From: Rhizobiaceae bacterium
GTDB lineage: Bacteria > Pseudomonadota > Alphaproteobacteria > Rhizobiales > Rhizobiaceae
Direction of reading: 5' to 3'
Assembly (NCBI GenBank): GCA_023953845.1
Contig: JAMLJC010000001.1
Span: forward strand, 2,862,501 to 2,926,500
DNA length: 64,000 nucleotides
Below the pieces are notes generated by a model. It was not told the DNA's origin and ran no database searches. It saw only the letters and a list, made by a program, of their open reading frames with translations. Below, one piece after another: positions 62,632 to 64,000 of this stretch (position 1 is its first letter; each line of letters starts with the position of its first letter). A program made the position numbers and the translations under genes.

Positions 62632-64000
62632 GTGGCTGAGCAGAAGATTTTCGCCGGTCCCCGCGTCCGCCGCATCCGCAACGGTCTAGGCCTGACCCAG
62701 ACCGCCATGGCCGAGGGGCTTGGCATATCGCCCTCCTATCTGAACCTGATCGAGCGCAACCAGCGTCCGCTGACGGTCCAGCTCCTGCTGAAGCTCGCCT
62801 CCACCTACAAGGTCGATCCGGCCGATCTCCAGGGCGAGGCGAAAGGTTCCGTCGCGGCGTTGAAGGAAGCCTTCGCCGATCCGCTGCTTGCCGGCGAGCT
62901 GCCGGGGGATCAGGAACTGATCGACCTTGCCGATTCCGCGCCCAATGCAGCGGCGGCGGTCGCAAAGCTCTATCGGGCCTATCGCGAGCAGGCGCGGCGG
63001 CTGTCGGACCTTTCCGAACTGATGGCGCATGAGGGCAGGGGGGCGCCGCTGGCATCCGCGCATCTGCCCATCGACGAGGTGCGCGACGCGCTGGAAGGCC
63101 GCCCGAACCATTTTCCGGCCATAGAGAGCGAGGCGGAAGCTTTCGCGAAACTGCTCGATCCGGGCGAGGATCTGTCCGGCGCGCTGAAGGCATGGCTGAA
63201 GCGCGACCACGGCATCGTCGTCCGCGTCCTGCCCGTCGCCACCATGCCGAACTGGCGTCGCCGCTACGACCGCCACTCGCAGCGGCTGTTCATCTCCGAA
63301 CGGCTCTCGCCTTTCGACCAGTTGCGGGAGGTGGCGATGGAGGCGTCGCTGATCCGCATGTCGGTGGCGATCGCGGCCGAGGTGCAGGCGCTGAAGCTCT
63401 CCTCCGACGAGGCGCGGCGGCTCGCCCGCTTCGAGCTGGCTCGATACGCCGCCCATGCCCTCATGATGCCCTATGCCGCCTTTCATCAGGTTGCGGTGCG
63501 CGCGCGCTACGACGTCGACGTGCTGCGCTCGCGTTTCGGCGTTTCCTTCGAGCAGGCCGCGATACGCCTCACCACCCTGCGGCGGCAGGGAGCGTCGGGC
63601 GTCGCCTTCTTCCTGCAGGAGATAGACAGCGCGGGAAACCGTATCCGGCGCGCCGGCGCATCGGGTTTTCCGCACAACAGCTTCGGCGGCGCCTGTCCCA
63701 AGCTCGCAGTCTACGCAGCCTTCTCGCAGCCGGGCCACATTCTGGTGGATGCGGTGGAATCGCCGGACGGGTCGAGATTCCTGACCGTCTCGCGGACGCT
63801 GGAAGGCCCGCAGGGCGCGTTCACGGAGCGCCCGCGCCGGACCGCGATGCTGCTGGGTTGCGACATGGCGCAAGCGGTCGAGACGGTCTACGCCGTCGCT
63901 TTGCCGGCCCCTGTTTCCGTCCCGGCGCAGCCCGTGCGGAGCGACGCCGCCGTCACCGCCATCGGCCCTGCCTGCCGGTTGTGCGAGCGTGTCGGCTGCC
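62632..64000 (+). CDS. XRE-family short-chain fatty acyl transcriptional regulator (ScfR/RamB-like), partial
   Basis: From GTG 62632 the frame stays open to the window end (456 codons), so the C-terminus is missing. N-terminal helix-turn-helix (about 8-65): GPRVRRIRNGLGLTQTAMAE GLGISPSYLNLIERNQRPLT. An IrrE/ImmA-like domain (about 190-310) has LFISERLSPFDQLREVAMEA, where the HExxH motif of metallopeptidases is absent, and LARFELARYAAHALMMPYAA FHQVA. The distal part includes ACPKLAVYAAFSQPG and CRLCERVGC cysteines typical of the short-chain fatty acyl regulator domain. RamB and ScfR homologues control aceA, which here is divergent. It is likely the regulator of isocitrate lyase. Confidence 0.9.
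   Translation, partial: MAEQKIFAGPRVRRIRNGLGLTQTAMAEGLGISPSYLNLIERNQRPLTVQLLLKLASTYKVDPADLQGEAKGSVAALKEAFADPLLAGELPGDQELIDLADSAPNAAAAVAKLYRAYREQARRLSDLSELMAHEGRGAPLASAHLPIDEVRDALEGRPNHFPAIESEAEAFAKLLDPGEDLSGALKAWLKRDHGIVVRVLPVATMPNWRRRYDRHSQRLFISERLSPFDQLREVAMEASLIRMSVAIAAEVQALKLSSDEARRLARFELARYAAHALMMPYAAFHQVAVRARYDVDVLRSRFGVSFEQAAIRLTTLRRQGASGVAFFLQEIDSAGNRIRRAGASGFPHNSFGGACPKLAVYAAFSQPGHILVDAVESPDGSRFLTVSRTLEGPQGAFTERPRRTAMLLGCDMAQAVETVYAVALPAPVSVPAQPVRSDAAVTAIGPACRLCERVGC

Overview
The window looks like a chromosomal segment of a high-GC alphaproteobacterium of the Hyphomicrobiales (rhizobial group, Phyllobacteriaceae-like: Mesorhizobium, Aminobacter and relatives). The support is an ALAS-type hemA under an FNR/FixK box, the block murA-DUF2948-hisD-UPF0262-LMW phosphatase-infA-maf-yacG-tRNA-Phe, a zwf-pgl-edd Entner-Doudoroff operon, and aceA divergent from a ScfR/RamB-type regulator. 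Assignment to a genus is inference.

Layout. 1-9.3 kb: end of a small membrane protein, a frameshifted histone-deacetylase-family gene, pyrD-DUF952, a small secreted protein, a NarL-type response regulator convergent with a giant SSS-domain hybrid kinase (CrbS/CrbR-like), mscL and an aminotransferase. 9.3-18.5 kb: a palindromic intergenic repeat, hemA, galE, an altronate dehydratase gene, a glycine-zipper lipoprotein, an MscS-type channel, a lipoprotein, an L,D-transpeptidase and a betaine-type binding protein. 18.6-26.4 kb is an accessory region ending at tRNA-Phe. It holds a decayed DUF2950 gene, a LuxR remnant with a nonsense codon, a quinone-oxidoreductase-like gene, a recombinase C-terminal remnant, a complete RbsABC-type ABC transporter with a phosphotriesterase-family hydrolase, two LacI-type operator-like sites and a strongly AT-rich tract.

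26.4-37 kb is a conserved housekeeping block, followed by tRNA-Thr, SapC, an oxidoreductase with a SAF domain, an acyltransferase and proC. 37-46.7 kb is a surface-polysaccharide locus: O-antigen ligase/polymerase, four glycosyltransferase-type genes, a flippase and a Wzz/GumC-type co-polymerase with no kinase domain and a long Pro/Tyr/Ala tail. 46.8-50.6 kb: folD, a 35-bp perfect inverted repeat, a GlxA-type regulator and a secreted VWA protein. 50.6-54.7 kb: zwf-pgl-edd. 54.9-60.1 kb: an SDR, a KAS III enzyme and a polyamine-type FAD oxidase/glutamine synthetase pair. The last pair is split by a small four-helix-bundle gene flanked by inverted arrays of an 8-bp repeat. 60.1-64 kb: a stand-alone receiver, a small conserved-looking protein, aceA and a divergent regulator that runs off the window.

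The most unusual structure is the four-helix-bundle cassette at about 58.19-58.66 kb. The CrbS/CrbR-like pair and the aceA/ScfR-like pair both suggest acetate and short-chain acyl metabolism as a shared theme, but nothing in the sequence links them directly.
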